In this document: one piece after another, positions 32,098-41,931 of the stretch | How the letters are laid out: each line of letters starts with the position of its first letter | Position numbering within the stretch: position 1 is the first letter of the stretch | Assembly: GCA_032433595.1 (NCBI GenBank) | Contig: JASWJB010000049.1 | Span: 62,001-126,000, forward strand | Direction of reading: 5' to 3' | Origin: Conoideocrella luteorostrata | Taxonomy: Eukaryota; Ascomycota; Sordariomycetes; Hypocreales; Clavicipitaceae | DNA length: 64,000 nucleotides | Position numbers and translations under genes: made by a program | The notes under the pieces: generated by a model | The model's database searches: none | What the model was told of the DNA's origin: nothing | The model's input: only the letters and a program-made list of their open reading frames with translations

Positions 32098-32928
32098 TCA
32101 TGCGGTGGCGCCAACATTCAGCGTCATTCCCAATCTATCAGGCCGTTGCAGCCCTTGACCCTCCCAGCGCTCCATTCCCAACATAAACAACTCAGTCTGT
32201 TTGTCTCTTCTGTACATGGGATATGTCTTGCCACGCTTCTCACGACTCTCCAAAGTCTCAGTCAACCTGGCCTCTCCGTCTTTGTCCAACATGACATCCT
32301 CTTCGAAAACATAGGACCTGGTCTCGCAATTATGCCAGCCCGTGCCAGGATATTGATACGAGTCCTCCCAATCGTCAGTGAAATAATGCAAGAAGCCACC
32401 GTGAGTAACAAGGACGACTTGGGCATCTACATCACCGGCCTTGATCATCTCCCGAATTTTCTGACGCAGGAGGATTCGAGTGTCACGGGCGCGTGCCTCG
32501 ATAGCGCTACTTTGCGGGCTGTAGCGGCTCTCCAGGGTTTTGACGTTCCAACCATCCTTAACGAGGGATAGATCGACTGGCCAGTTATTCTCTGCTGCCA
32601 TGCTGCGGAGTGGGTGTGGGTCAGAGCCTGTATCGCATGGGTCGTCTGAGAGCTCCTGGGCATCTGGGAGGGCGAGAATTTGAGGCGAGCATTTGCTGCT
32701 AGATGCGAGCGCCGGGCCGAATGTCAGATATGCGGTATGAAGTGTTCGACGTAGTGGAGAAGCTGTGACGAGTGAGATGTTCGATTGATCTTTGAATGAG
32801 GAGTTCAGCAGAGTTCTGGCCTGCTCTTCTCCCAGAGGAGTGAGCATGGGGTCTCGAAGGGAATAGACCCCGCCCCCCACGTTGTGAAATCCTTGGGCAT
32901 GGCGAACACAATGAAAGATTGGTGGCAT
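32098..32928 (-). CDS. Histidine phosphatase superfamily protein (phosphoglycerate mutase-like)
   Basis: Single exon, 276 residues, no signal peptide. The N-terminal RHA motif (CVRHAQGFHN, residues 7-16) supplies the phospho-accepting His10. SPLRRT at 58-62 provides the second Arg of the phosphate pocket. The acidic proton donor is likely the Glu of AQEL (about 92). VTHGGFLHYF at 174-183 supplies the second catalytic His176. This layout is that of cytosolic fungal PGAM-like phosphatases related to yeast Pmu1. The substrate is unknown. The first ATG directly precedes the catalytic motif, so the start is secure. It is transcribed away from the MULE element. Confidence 0.88.
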   Translation of the reverse strand: MPPIFHCVRHAQGFHNVGGGVYSLRDPMLTPLGEEQARTLLNSSFKDQSNISLVTASPLRRTLHTAYLTFGPALASSSKCSPQILALPDAQELSDDPCDTGSDPHPLRSMAAENNWPVDLSLVKDGWNVKTLESRYSPQSSAIEARARDTRILLRQKIREMIKAGDVDAQVVLVTHGGFLHYFTDDWEDSYQYPGTGWHNCETRSYVFEEDVMLDKDGEARLTETLESREKRGKTYPMYRRDKQTELFMLGMERWEGQGLQRPDRLGMTLNVGATA

Positions 32929-33532
32929 ATTGAGCCGAGCAGAAGGACAGCGATACTATCGAAGGATGTACTCTATAAACAAAGAAGTTTCGGAACAAGG
33001 GGTAGTTGGGTTGTCTGGTAGTTAAGTGGTGAACTAGGCGGCAGAGAGATGGAGCCCTCATGGGGTGAGGGGATATATAATTATTATAAGTCTCACGTGC
33101 AGTATCAATGAACAACTTTTTTTACGAATGGATCCTTATTGATCATCTTATAGCTTTCGAATATTAGCTCCGAAATGGCACCAGAGACTCCCAGCTTGAA
33201 ATCCGCGGCGGGTGCCCACTTGGAAAATATTAGACATTTTCGACCGAACAGGAATTAGCTCGCTACCAAGAAAGCATTAGAAATCACTGGAGGGACAGCA
33301 GGAAAGAAGCCCGTCGTAATTGACAAAGCACATCTTGAATGAAGGCTATTATTCATCATTGAAGAATTTGAAACCGAGTGCGGCTGTACGCTAGTGCCTT
33401 GGCTGCCAATTTAGGACTAGTTACATTGTTGGCCCGAAATCTAACTTCAACCCGTCGCCCAATGATGGTGGCGCATTCTTTTGCCCTCTAATATGAACTC
33501 CTCCGTACGGGCAGCCAAACATCCAGACCGCA

Positions 33533-33610
33533 ATTTCAAACATACAGACAGACCTAACCCAAAACGTGATAGGTACCCCGCCACCCCTTACAGGGGGAGA
33601 AGTACCTTTT
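33533..33610 (+). repeat. Left terminal inverted repeat of the MULE-type element
   Basis: Starts TCAAACATACAGACAGACCT and includes CCCAAAACGTGATAGG. It pairs with the right copy at 34390-34472. Confidence 0.8.
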
Positions 33611-33659
33611 TTGTTTTATCTGCTGTGTTGAACGCGTCGCTAGCTGCTGCGTCACTGAT

Positions 33660-34214
33660 TTAGGCTTGTGTTGATGTTCCAGGGTCATCTTCAGAAAGCC
33701 TAAGTTGACGCCGGATAAAAAAAACATCCATATCATTGATGAGGACTTCAGGATGCTCACACCTAATTTGGCGGGCAACTTCCTTTGCAGTTAATATCTT
33801 GCTCTGGCTCTTTGTTGTTATAATTGTCTGAACTCGTTCAATGCCAAATTTTTCCTGACTTCGAAGTCGTAGCCGGCTTGAGCCCATAGGATTATTTATT
33901 TTCTCGTGGTTATGACTGGTGTTTTGTATGTGGATTTGGTAGGTTTCACGGTCTTTAAGTAATCGAATCACGGCTCGAAAGGGGCAATCTGTTTTCTTCG
34001 TGGAACTCTTGTAAATGCCTGCATTTGACGGCCAAGATCGATAGGTGCCGCTTCTTTGGCATTGGACTTTGACGATAGTCTGTACGCTTGATCGTAGGCT
34101 TCGATGAGAACCGGCTTTCGCAAGTGCAAACCCCTTTGATGCCTGATCATCCTTGAGGGCGTTAAATGCTTCTTGAATTGTAAGGAATTCAAGCTGTTCA
34201 ATAGAACTATCCAT
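33660..34214 (-). CDS. MULE-type DNA-binding (FAR1/WRKY-GCM1-like) protein without transposase core
   Basis: 184 residues from the ATG at 34214; the frame is also open upstream to 34340, but that part is low-complexity (Ser/Thr/His-rich). The sequence follows the N-terminal zinc-finger domain of FAR1/hop-like MULE transposases: FLTIQEAFNALKDD, GFALAKA, VKVQCQRSGTYR (first Cys), KKTDCPFRAV (second Cys), YQIHIQNTSHNHE (HxH), then a helical region with TAKEVARQI. The DDE catalytic core that should follow (several hundred residues) is absent, since the stop lies only 50 bp from the left inverted repeat. The product could at most bind element ends. It lies inside the inverted repeats, so it belongs to the element. 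Confidence 0.72.
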   Translation of the reverse strand: MDSSIEQLEFLTIQEAFNALKDDQASKGFALAKAGSHRSLRSSVQTIVKVQCQRSGTYRSWPSNAGIYKSSTKKTDCPFRAVIRLLKDRETYQIHIQNTSHNHEKINNPMGSSRLRLRSQEKFGIERVQTIITTKSQSKILTAKEVARQIRCEHPEVLINDMDVFFIRRQLRLSEDDPGTSTQA

Positions 34215-34389
34215 ACCAGAAGAGGGAAGTGTAGGGCAGCAAGAAGTGAGGCTTTTCAATGATGTGTTGTGCGTTGAGAAGTGTGTTGAGGAGTGCGTTG
34301 AAGAGCAAGATGCGATGCAGCGTGCCGTTGCAGGCTTCAACGCGTGCAGCGCTGCACGCGTTGCGTGGCTAATGACGAGGTTAGAAAGA

Positions 34390-34472
34390 GAAAAGGTACT
34401 CCGTACTTCTCCCCCCTGTACTGGGTGGTGGGGTTCCTATCACGTTTTGGGTTAGATCTGGCTGTATGTTTG
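34390..34472 (-). repeat. Right terminal inverted repeat of the MULE-type element
   Basis: Inverted copy of 33538-33610, ending in GGCTGTATGTTTG. It contains a TACTCCGTA 9-mer at 34397 within an insertion relative to the left arm. It lies about 280 bp upstream of the MFS start. Confidence 0.8.
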
Positions 34473-34752
34473 TGCCCACTCCGTACGGAACCTAAGTGTA
34501 AACTATTACACGCCACCGCTCCACATCTCGCGGATTTGCCCTGCGGTATGATCTCGGATGTGACGAAATGTTACAAATCATGCCGTTCTCGGAACTTTCC
34601 AAGCTGACCTACACGCCTTGATCCCCTTTGAATCATTGAGATTGCGTAGTTTGCGTTATAAGGACGTATGTCTTGTAAATGGCCATGCAACCGCCTCATA
34701 CTGGCACCTATTTCATCCCCTGGATACTACGCCGGACTTTCAATAACGCCTT

Positions 34753-36432
34753 ATGGGTGTCTCCTCGTGCATCAAAGGGCTAATGCCTAAGCACCTGGGC
34801 TCCAAGCAGCAATGCCCGGCTGCCGGCACTCCTTCAGCATGGGCAGATGAGATCAGGACCATTGATACTGCTGTCGAGGAACCATTACAAGCTCGAATCG
34901 AGCGCCTCGGCCGGGAACGCCCCAAGGCTTTCACCACCATCTGGAGCGAAATCTGCTTTGTTTTCAGTATTACCATGTCTCAATTCCTAACCGAATACTT
35001 TGTATCGGGTTTCACCGTCATCCTACCGATTTTGATCAGAGAGGTTGATATCCCACAGGCGTCGAGCGTGTGGCCAGCTACCGCATTTTCTCTCGTAATT
35101 GCAAGCACCCTACTTGTATTTGGCCGCCTGGGTGATATGTGGGGAGGCTACCTCGTCTTCTTGTGGGGCCTAGCGTGGCTTCTCATCTGGAGTATCATCG
35201 CAGGATTCAGCATCAATCCGCTTATGCTAGACTTCTGCCGGGCTTTCCAAGGGTTGGGAGCTGCTGCTTTTCTCCCCACCGGAGTTATGCTCATGGGTTC
35301 TCTCTATCGCCCGGGGCCGCGGAAAAATCTCGTCTTCGCCATATATGGCACTTCTGCAGTCGTCGGGTTCTTCGGAGGGATCGTCATTGCGGGTGTCGTC
35401 GGCCAATTTATGCGCTGGGGGTTTTATTTCTGGATCGGTGGCATTCTTACTGCTCTCACGCTAATAGCCTCGATCTTTTCTATCCCATACTCTCGGCCGG
35501 GAAACGAGGGTACAAGTAACCTGAAGATGGACTATCTCGGTGCTTTCACCATCATCTGCGGTCTCACGCTCACCATCTTTGCCATCACTCAATCTGCACA
35601 TGCCCCCTCGGGGTGGCAAACACCATATATCCCCGTCTGCTTCTCTTTCGGCATATTGTCTCTCTTCTCAGCCGTCTACATAGAAAAATGTGTCGCCTCT
35701 TATCCCCTCTTGCCCTCCACATTCTTCGCAACCCCGTCTATGACACCTCTACTCTGTGCTCTTTTGCTCCTCTACGGCACCTGGGGTATTTTCTCTGTCT
35801 ACGGAACCCTGTACTTCCAAAATATTATGTCCGCTAGCCCTCTCCAAGTCGTCGCATGGTATGTCCCCCTTGGTGTAGCGGGGCTACTTCTTAGCGTACT
35901 CGAAGGCTTTATCCTTCACTTAGTCCCCGGGAGGGTTCTCTTGATAATCTCTGGCTTAGGGGCAGTGGGATCACAGCTTCTTCTCGCCCTCATCCCGCTT
36001 GAAGGTGGGAGTTACTGGGCATGGGTTTTCCCTGCTACAATCCTCAGCACCATCGGCATCGACCTCTCCACCATTTTAATGACCGTTTATGTAACGAACA
36101 CGGTCCCAACCAGTCAGCAGGGGCTCGCTGGAGGCGTTGTAAACTCCGTGTTGCAGCTAGGTGTGGCTCTTTGTCTTGGCCTAACAGATATTATTCAGTC
36201 AGCAACAGTTGAGGAAGTGGGATTAGGAAAGAGCTACAAGAACACGTTCTGGTTCGGTGTAGCTGCGGGATCAGTGAGTTTTCTAGTATTGGCAGTTTGG
36301 GGGAGGGTACCCCAGGCGAAGAGTGATTTGACAGCAGATGAGAAGAAGGAATTGATACGAGAGGCAAATGAGGAGGAGCGCAGAGCCTCTACTGGACTTC
36401 AAAATTCAGCAGTCGAACAACATGGTTGTTAA
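34753..36432 (+). CDS. MFS transporter, DHA2/Atr1-like drug or toxicant exporter
   Basis: Single exon, 559 residues. A soluble N-terminal tail of about 75 residues is followed by about 13-14 hydrophobic segments, starting at QFLTEYFVSGFTVILPIL. The TM2-TM3 loop carries GRLGDMWGGY, a variant of MFS motif A. FCRAFQGLGAAAFLPTGVML corresponds to the conserved TM4-TM5 region, and GTSAVVGFFGGIVIAGV to motif C. The C-terminus is short, charged and cytosolic. This pattern fits the 14-helix proton antiporters related to yeast Atr1/Azr1 and fungal aminotriazole or boron resistance proteins, located in the plasma membrane. The substrate is unknown. The nearby MULE inverted repeat lies within its promoter region. 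The downstream neighbour is more than 1.7 kb away, so no cluster partner is obvious. Confidence 0.9.
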   Translation: MGVSSCIKGLMPKHLGSKQQCPAAGTPSAWADEIRTIDTAVEEPLQARIERLGRERPKAFTTIWSEICFVFSITMSQFLTEYFVSGFTVILPILIREVDIPQASSVWPATAFSLVIASTLLVFGRLGDMWGGYLVFLWGLAWLLIWSIIAGFSINPLMLDFCRAFQGLGAAAFLPTGVMLMGSLYRPGPRKNLVFAIYGTSAVVGFFGGIVIAGVVGQFMRWGFYFWIGGILTALTLIASIFSIPYSRPGNEGTSNLKMDYLGAFTIICGLTLTIFAITQSAHAPSGWQTPYIPVCFSFGILSLFSAVYIEKCVASYPLLPSTFFATPSMTPLLCALLLLYGTWGIFSVYGTLYFQNIMSASPLQVVAWYVPLGVAGLLLSVLEGFILHLVPGRVLLIISGLGAVGSQLLLALIPLEGGSYWAWVFPATILSTIGIDLSTILMTVYVTNTVPTSQQGLAGGVVNSVLQLGVALCLGLTDIIQSATVEEVGLGKSYKNTFWFGVAAGSVSFLVLAVWGRVPQAKSDLTADEKKELIREANEEERRASTGLQNSAVEQHGC

Positions 36433-38164
36433 CCATTTCGAGTGAAGAGTTCATGCCATTTCCGATCTTTCTTCAGGTTTTCGTCATGTTGGTTAGGCAA
36501 TGATTGCTTGATTAACGCCCAGACGCTATATATTTAACACAAATTCTTCCAATGTTTATTGACAATACTAATGAGTTGGAGATAAGGTACTGACCAAACA
36601 CAGCAGAATTCTACATAAACTCCCTATAGAGGGCATACACATTTAGAATGAAGTCTTTGTGTCATTACAATGGATACCAAAGCAATAAATATATTTGAAT
36701 TCGTACCGTGGCGAGCATGCGACTCTATAGGAGATAATCAGCGATACACTAGTTGCGCAGGCGGCAGAGCAAAACCTGGCCCATGAAGGGAAAGGTGCGG
36801 AGCAGAGTCCATGTCTATTCCTATTTATATCAGATTTCTACGATATCAACCGCTTGTACGCAAACTTCATCTCTAAAAATAAGTCAAACCAGGCGTTTCT
36901 AGGGTTAATACATCCCGTGACACACTACTCTTACTCCTGATGCCATGAAGTCTCGTAGAGAAATGTCTAGTCCTTCTTTGCGAGACATTTACAAATCGAC
37001 CCAGAGTCTGACGAGGAAGCTCTAGCTGTATTTTCTCGTAAGATGGTACTCATGTCTCTGTTGAGATGCTCTGTTTTCAATTACAGCGCCCGACTATCTA
37101 CATTGACTCTCCTCGTGCGTTGTTAACTGTCACAAAAGATTTTACCAACGTTGATCATGTCGTCTGAAGGTGGCTGAAATAGAAAAAGTCATCTCACCAC
37201 TAAGGTGGGCCTAAAAGCATTCATAGCCATAATAATGAGAGGTAGTTAGTTACCAGCATATGTGCGAAAATGACTCTCTGCCGCAACGGTATTGCTCTCA
37301 CGTGGATTGTGGACTTGACCGATTTAATCAAATCGGATGAATTAGCTATGAGAACATTTATAGCCTGATCGTCTAAGTGGAAGAACAAGTTTCTCCTTCC
37401 CACCTAACTTTCCTCTTTGTTCGGAGCCCTGCTTCCGTGTCATGATTGAGTAAATACCTTTGACAGCTATCAAGTAAGACATTCCTGAACGATAGCAGAA
37501 CCATTTGATCCCAGCATCTAGAAGATCTCTGTAAGCCAAATGGGGACCCTCGCTAATTCTATGATTGGATTGAAGTGACGTTGCTGGTTCTGTGTCGGAA
37601 CAGCTGGCAAACTTGTATGATGGGACATGTACTTTAGGTCGACGAAACAGAAGTCCATGAAGACCCTCCTGTGCGAATGTTTTATCAATTGTTTTAAGTA
37701 GATCACATTATATGACACTAAAAAGCTGTTTGAGCAATTAAGTCAAAAGTACAACGCTTTCAATGCTGCCTGTCGAATGCCACAGCGTTGCTGCTGCCGA
37801 CCCTAACAATCTAATCAGTATCTAGCCTCCACCATCTCTAACGTACTAGTCCTCCAATCTGTCCAAATCTATTCTAGTACTCCAATACAATGAAATTCAT
37901 AATGATATACTAGAGTATTAACGACCATATTTGCGTGGGAACAAAAATCTACCTGGTTTCCACGCCGGCATGGTAACTGACTGATATGAAGCATGAAAAA
38001 ATGGAACAAAGTGCCAAATAGATTAATTCCAGTACCAAGAATCCAATATTTCCCATCGGGAAGAATATTGCGATGTTCCGTAAAAATGAGGGTCTGAGAT
38101 GACTTGGCAGGCTCTGGGGAGCGACCACGAGTTACCGGTTTCTCCAGACCTCTAGCTTGAAATG
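36433..38164. other. Intergenic region with an LTR-like relic
   Basis: AT-rich. About 37297-37350 reads CTCACGTGGATTGTGGACTT, then GACCGATTTAATCAAATCGGATGAATTAGCTATGA. It is related to the LTR-like block at 8514 and 39893. No gene recognised. Confidence 0.4.
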
Positions 38165-39310
38165 CTATCTGCTTCTGTAGAGTGATCTCACGAATTTTCC
38201 CTGGTCACTAATTCTGAATTTGATTTCCGGCAATGCCATTCTGCAAGCTAATGCGAAAAAGACGTAGTTACTGGCGTTGTCTATAGCTTTGCGTGGTTCC
38301 TCCTTTGACAGCCGGATAGCGTTTCCCCAGCCTCTTAATTCGTCCCCTTCAACATTAACAGCATTTGCCCCATCTGGAAGTGCCGTTAATAGTGCATGTA
38401 GCATTGTAGTATCCCCTTGAAGAGCCATATCAATAGGAGGGCGATCTAAATTGTCGCGCTGCCAGCGCTGTACGGGTGGGCCATTAAGGTCTTGGTAGGC
38501 TGAAATTGCACGAGAAACGTCATCAAAAACCTGAAGTTTCTTGAATTCTGCTGCTCTGTTTTGTATCTGGTCTGTGAAAAATCGCTCGCATATTTGAATC
38601 TGAAGAGGAATTCCGTCAATCGATGAGGGTTGCGCCCAAACGCTCTATGATTTATAGAATAATTAGCAAAACAGTTATTATTCATAAGATCTCATTGTTC
38701 AGCTACTTACTTCTTTGATATCGGAAGCGCTTGGATCCATACATTGGGTAAAAGCGCGATCCACAGGAAAATCGATCATAACAGATACATCGCAAGCCCA
38801 ACCCGGATTTGGAAGCCACGTTAAGCATTGGTAACCATACATAAACCGGCCTAAGTCACAATAAACAACAACATCCTTATTTGTTAAAAGCTGATAGCGA
38901 TGCGTTCCGTCGTGGTCCGCTGGTAATCCTAGGTCTTGTGGCTCGCCATGCGCTGAATCCTTGTACTTCTGCATCACCTCAAACTTAGTTCTAACCTTCT
39001 CCCATTGTGTTGCTGTGTTCAGGGTCATTCTATATATATTTTTTGCCGACGTTGTAGCCCCGGAGAGAAGTTGGTGTAGAGCACGGTGTTGAGCTCGGTG
39101 TACCGGAGTCAGGTCAGTAAACGCCGTGCGTTGGCGTATAGCCTCGTTGAGTTCGCTCGTAGCGACAAAGGCAACGTCAATGAGATCAAATGCACCCTTC
39201 ATCCATGATAATACATGTTCAGGATGATGGTGTTTCTCATAGCAACTGACATCCATGTACCAGCCATGGGAAAGCCGAACAAGCCATAACAGTATGATGA
39301 AGAAAGGCAT
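38165..39310 (-). CDS. Secreted metalloprotease-like protein with degenerate zinc motif
   Basis: Two exons, 38711-39310 and 38165-38644, with a 66-nt phase-0 intron (GTAAGT donor). Start at 39310 gives a signal peptide (MPFFIILLWLVRLSHG). The frame is open further upstream, but that ATG would bury the signal. Total 359 residues. The mature part opens WYMDVSC. The second exon begins SVWAQPSSIDGIPLQIQIC, the spacing of fungal secreted Asp-zincin/lysine-specific-type peptidases, where a beta strand precedes the zinc helix. At the expected HExxH, preceded by DTTML, the sequence is H283-A-L-L-T287: the catalytic Glu and second His are gone. The following GWGNAIRLS and NASNYVFFALACRM match the family's NADxYxxFA helix. 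It may therefore bind rather than cut substrates, or be decaying. The family call is moderate. Confidence 0.72.
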
Positions 39311-39854
39311 CGGTGCAGAAGAAGTCCGAAGAAAGTTTGAAAAAGCAACAAGTTGATCGCTTTCTGGTCTCGAATATAAGAAGGGGATGGAGTTATCATC
39401 AACCAATTTCGAAGATGTCAACTCAAGGCGGAATCATCCAAGAAATAGTAACGGCGGCGAGAAAAAATGGACCTGTTCGAGAAACATCATCAACACAGCT
39501 GATAGTGCGAGAAAACAATACCGTTGACACAATAGAAAAGGAGCCCAGTTCTCTAATTATAGTACTGTGAACACGCCGCCACGCGCCACCGTATGCTATC
39601 ACACAACATACATCCGCAAGTCCATTGCTGTGACCTGGTCTTGTTGGTCAATAATTCTCCGGTAGGTACAGCCGGCATTTAATGTGTTTTTTCATCATAA
39701 GATATGTCCATGACGGCCAAAAAAAAATTAAAATAAAACAAAACACAGTACTGCGAGCATGCCGGGATTACTTATTAGCACTTTTGCAGAGCCTTTTTCT
39801 ACATACGAAGGTAGTGGTCCCTCCCGATGCGCTGCTACTGCTATATAGCTAGTA

Positions 39855-40266
39855 TGTGGGCGGAAATAATCCTCTAGGGTGACAAGGTTGCATTCACGTG
39901 AGTTGTGGACTTGGCCAATTTGGTCAGATCAGATAGTATAGCTATAAGTAGTGCGATTATGCCCTTTCAGAGGCAACAAGAATCATCATCAAGAATTGAC
40001 AGAAGTTTTCCCCCGAAGTTTACTTGGCTTTGTGCCACACACATTCATTCATTGTTTTGTTTAGTTAAAGTGCGCAGTTGCTCCGTAAGAGGCAAGCAAC
40101 ATACATAACCATTTGATCTCGACAAGAGAAAGGCTACTACGAAGTGACGGAGGCCCTTGCGAGAAGCCTTTACCTAAGTGTACGGAGCGTTGCTGGGTGT
40201 GTGTCAGACCTCAGTATACGTGAGTGTTGGACGTGTGCCTTTTGTGTCGACAAACTAGATTAGCGA
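39855..40266 (+). repeat. Solo-LTR-like repeat, copy 2
   Basis: Collinear with 8478-8890. The CCTCTAGGG, TTCACGTGAGTT, GGACTTGGCCAATTTGGTCA and GCTATAAG block at about 39870-39948 and the CAGTATACGTGAGTGTTGGA block at about 40214 lie at matching spacing. A following ACTAGATTAGCGAGGGAATT (about 40256) recurs at about 59511 as CTAGATTAGTGAGGGAATTA. No coding capacity. Confidence 0.5.
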
Positions 40267-41706
40267 GGGAATTATTAGATGACTGCGGGAGGCTATCGGC
40301 TGGGCGGGAAATCGTCGTATCATCGGATACCATTAAATCACTCAAAACCTTGGATATCCTCAGAATCCAGACCAAGTCTGACGGTCTGACCACTCAGAAC
40401 AATAAAGACTCCGGTTAGGCCTCTTGGTCCTAGTACGAATGATGATCGAAACAATAGGAGCGCTAATAATAGCGAGAGATCAGGTAATAAACGCTAATTT
40501 AAGTGGACCTGGATTGTTTTAGACTGCAACACGGGATTGGGAGAAATCCGGCCACCGCTAGGTGTGTTTCAATTGTAAGCCACGATGCTTGGCGCTACGA
40601 ACAATAGGTACTCTAGGCAATCAAGGTTAGAATGATGTCTGACTGAAATCGTTGGGGAGTAAAGTTTAGAGAGAAGGCTCAGACATGAACAGCGCTCAAA
40701 TTTCTCATCGGATCAAAATAGTAATCAGTTATGGAATTTCAAGCGAGACCGATCAGCTATAGCTGCTACCGGTGACAGCATGTCACATATGCGCTCAAGA
40801 CCAACTATTGGAAGCAATTGTACGTGTTCAAATTTCTTGTGCATTAATAGTTGAAGCAGTGCTACGATGATGATGGTTACAGAACTCCTCCTCTGACGGC
40901 CCCGTCCAAATTTCCCTATTTATACCCCTAAAGAGACGCCCTTATCTCGTATTCCGGCCCCTGGCCCGGATACCACGTAATCCTGCTCCCGCTATCCGTA
41001 TTAGCCACACACATCGCTATCCGACACCCACAACTAAAGACCAAAAATGTCCAACCGCTATTCGACCACATCTGGGCAAAGGTAGCATTGCGTGAAAAGA
41101 TAATTTGTCCTTGTGAAGATCATGATACTGAAATGAGAGTGTTAGTGATTTTTGTCTCCCTATGTTGTAGCCAGCCTCGCACTCTATTACGAGTCACGTC
41201 GCTACTTATTTGACTTTCAGACTCGGCTATATTTCGTTTCTAGTTTCGCTGCTCTCATTGTAGAACAGGGTTCCGTCCTCTCGCCTGCTAGTAGTGGCCG
41301 TCGGATAGTTTGCCGACATTTCACGAGCGATCTCGGAAGCGCTAGTGCTCGGCAATGAACCGAGCCGAGCGATAATGAATTACGGCGTCGAAAAGTTGGC
41401 ATGCATCTCTGACTGAACTGCCTAAATACTGTGTTCTCTACGCGGTCTAAATATTAGCGATAATATTTCTGGGGGACCTTGTTCGTCCAAGACAACCCAA
41501 ACGCTGGGCGCGCGCAGTCTATCCTCTCTTGGTTGATCGCTCAGCCTGTGTGGGTGCTTCCGGTTATTACACGAAATTCTCAACAAAAGAAAAGGTGAGG
41601 GGGAAAATTTGAACGGAGGACGTTGTGGCGCGGAAAATGCATCTTAGCTTTCTGTTTGGCTATGATGAAGTTGTTTTAATGGAAGAGCACGATTCCTGCT
41701 GCAAAG

Positions 41707-41722
41707 GCTAGGGTTAGGGTTA
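41707..41722 (+). repeat. Short interstitial telomere-like sequence
   Basis: CTAGGGTTAGGGTTAT contains just over two TTAGGG units of the usual fungal telomere repeat. It is too short to prove a former telomere. Confidence 0.4.
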
Positions 41723-41931
41723 TTTTCAAGAAGCCAGTGTAAGAAAGCCGACATCGGCAGAGTTTGGCTGGTGAGAGCCGGTCTCAAGTGGGTAGTCTCA
41801 ATCGACGGATGGCAAATTGTTCTATCCCACGCTCAGACATGTGTCTCGTAGTACATTCTTCGTTGGCGATTCATTTTTTTGAGGCTGTTCGTTCGTATTC
41901 TATCTGGTAGATCCGGTTGAAAACCAGACTA

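Larger units (their letters stand above)
33538..34472. mobile_element. Compact MULE-type element with terminal inverted repeats
   Basis: The left end 33538-33610 and the reverse complement of 34390-34472 match over about 75 bp. Both read AACATACAG, then CTAACCCAAAACGTGATAGG, then ACCCC, CCACCC, TACAGGGG, GAGAAGTAC and CCTTTT. The main differences are scattered substitutions and a GGAGTAC insertion in the right arm. Between them lies one short ORF encoding only a transposase-type DNA-binding domain. Outer boundaries may extend to about 33510 and 34488, where both sides show CCGTACGG. I could not define a target-site duplication. The element sits immediately upstream of the MFS gene. Confidence 0.78.
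39311..41931. other. Repeat-bearing intergenic region
   Basis: Holds LTR-like copy 2 and a short interstitial telomere-like patch, listed separately. No gene supported. Confidence 0.45.

Noticed and set aside
41707..41722. Evidence of a chromosome end or fusion
   Set aside because: Only about two telomere-like units are present, within what chance or short insertions can produce.
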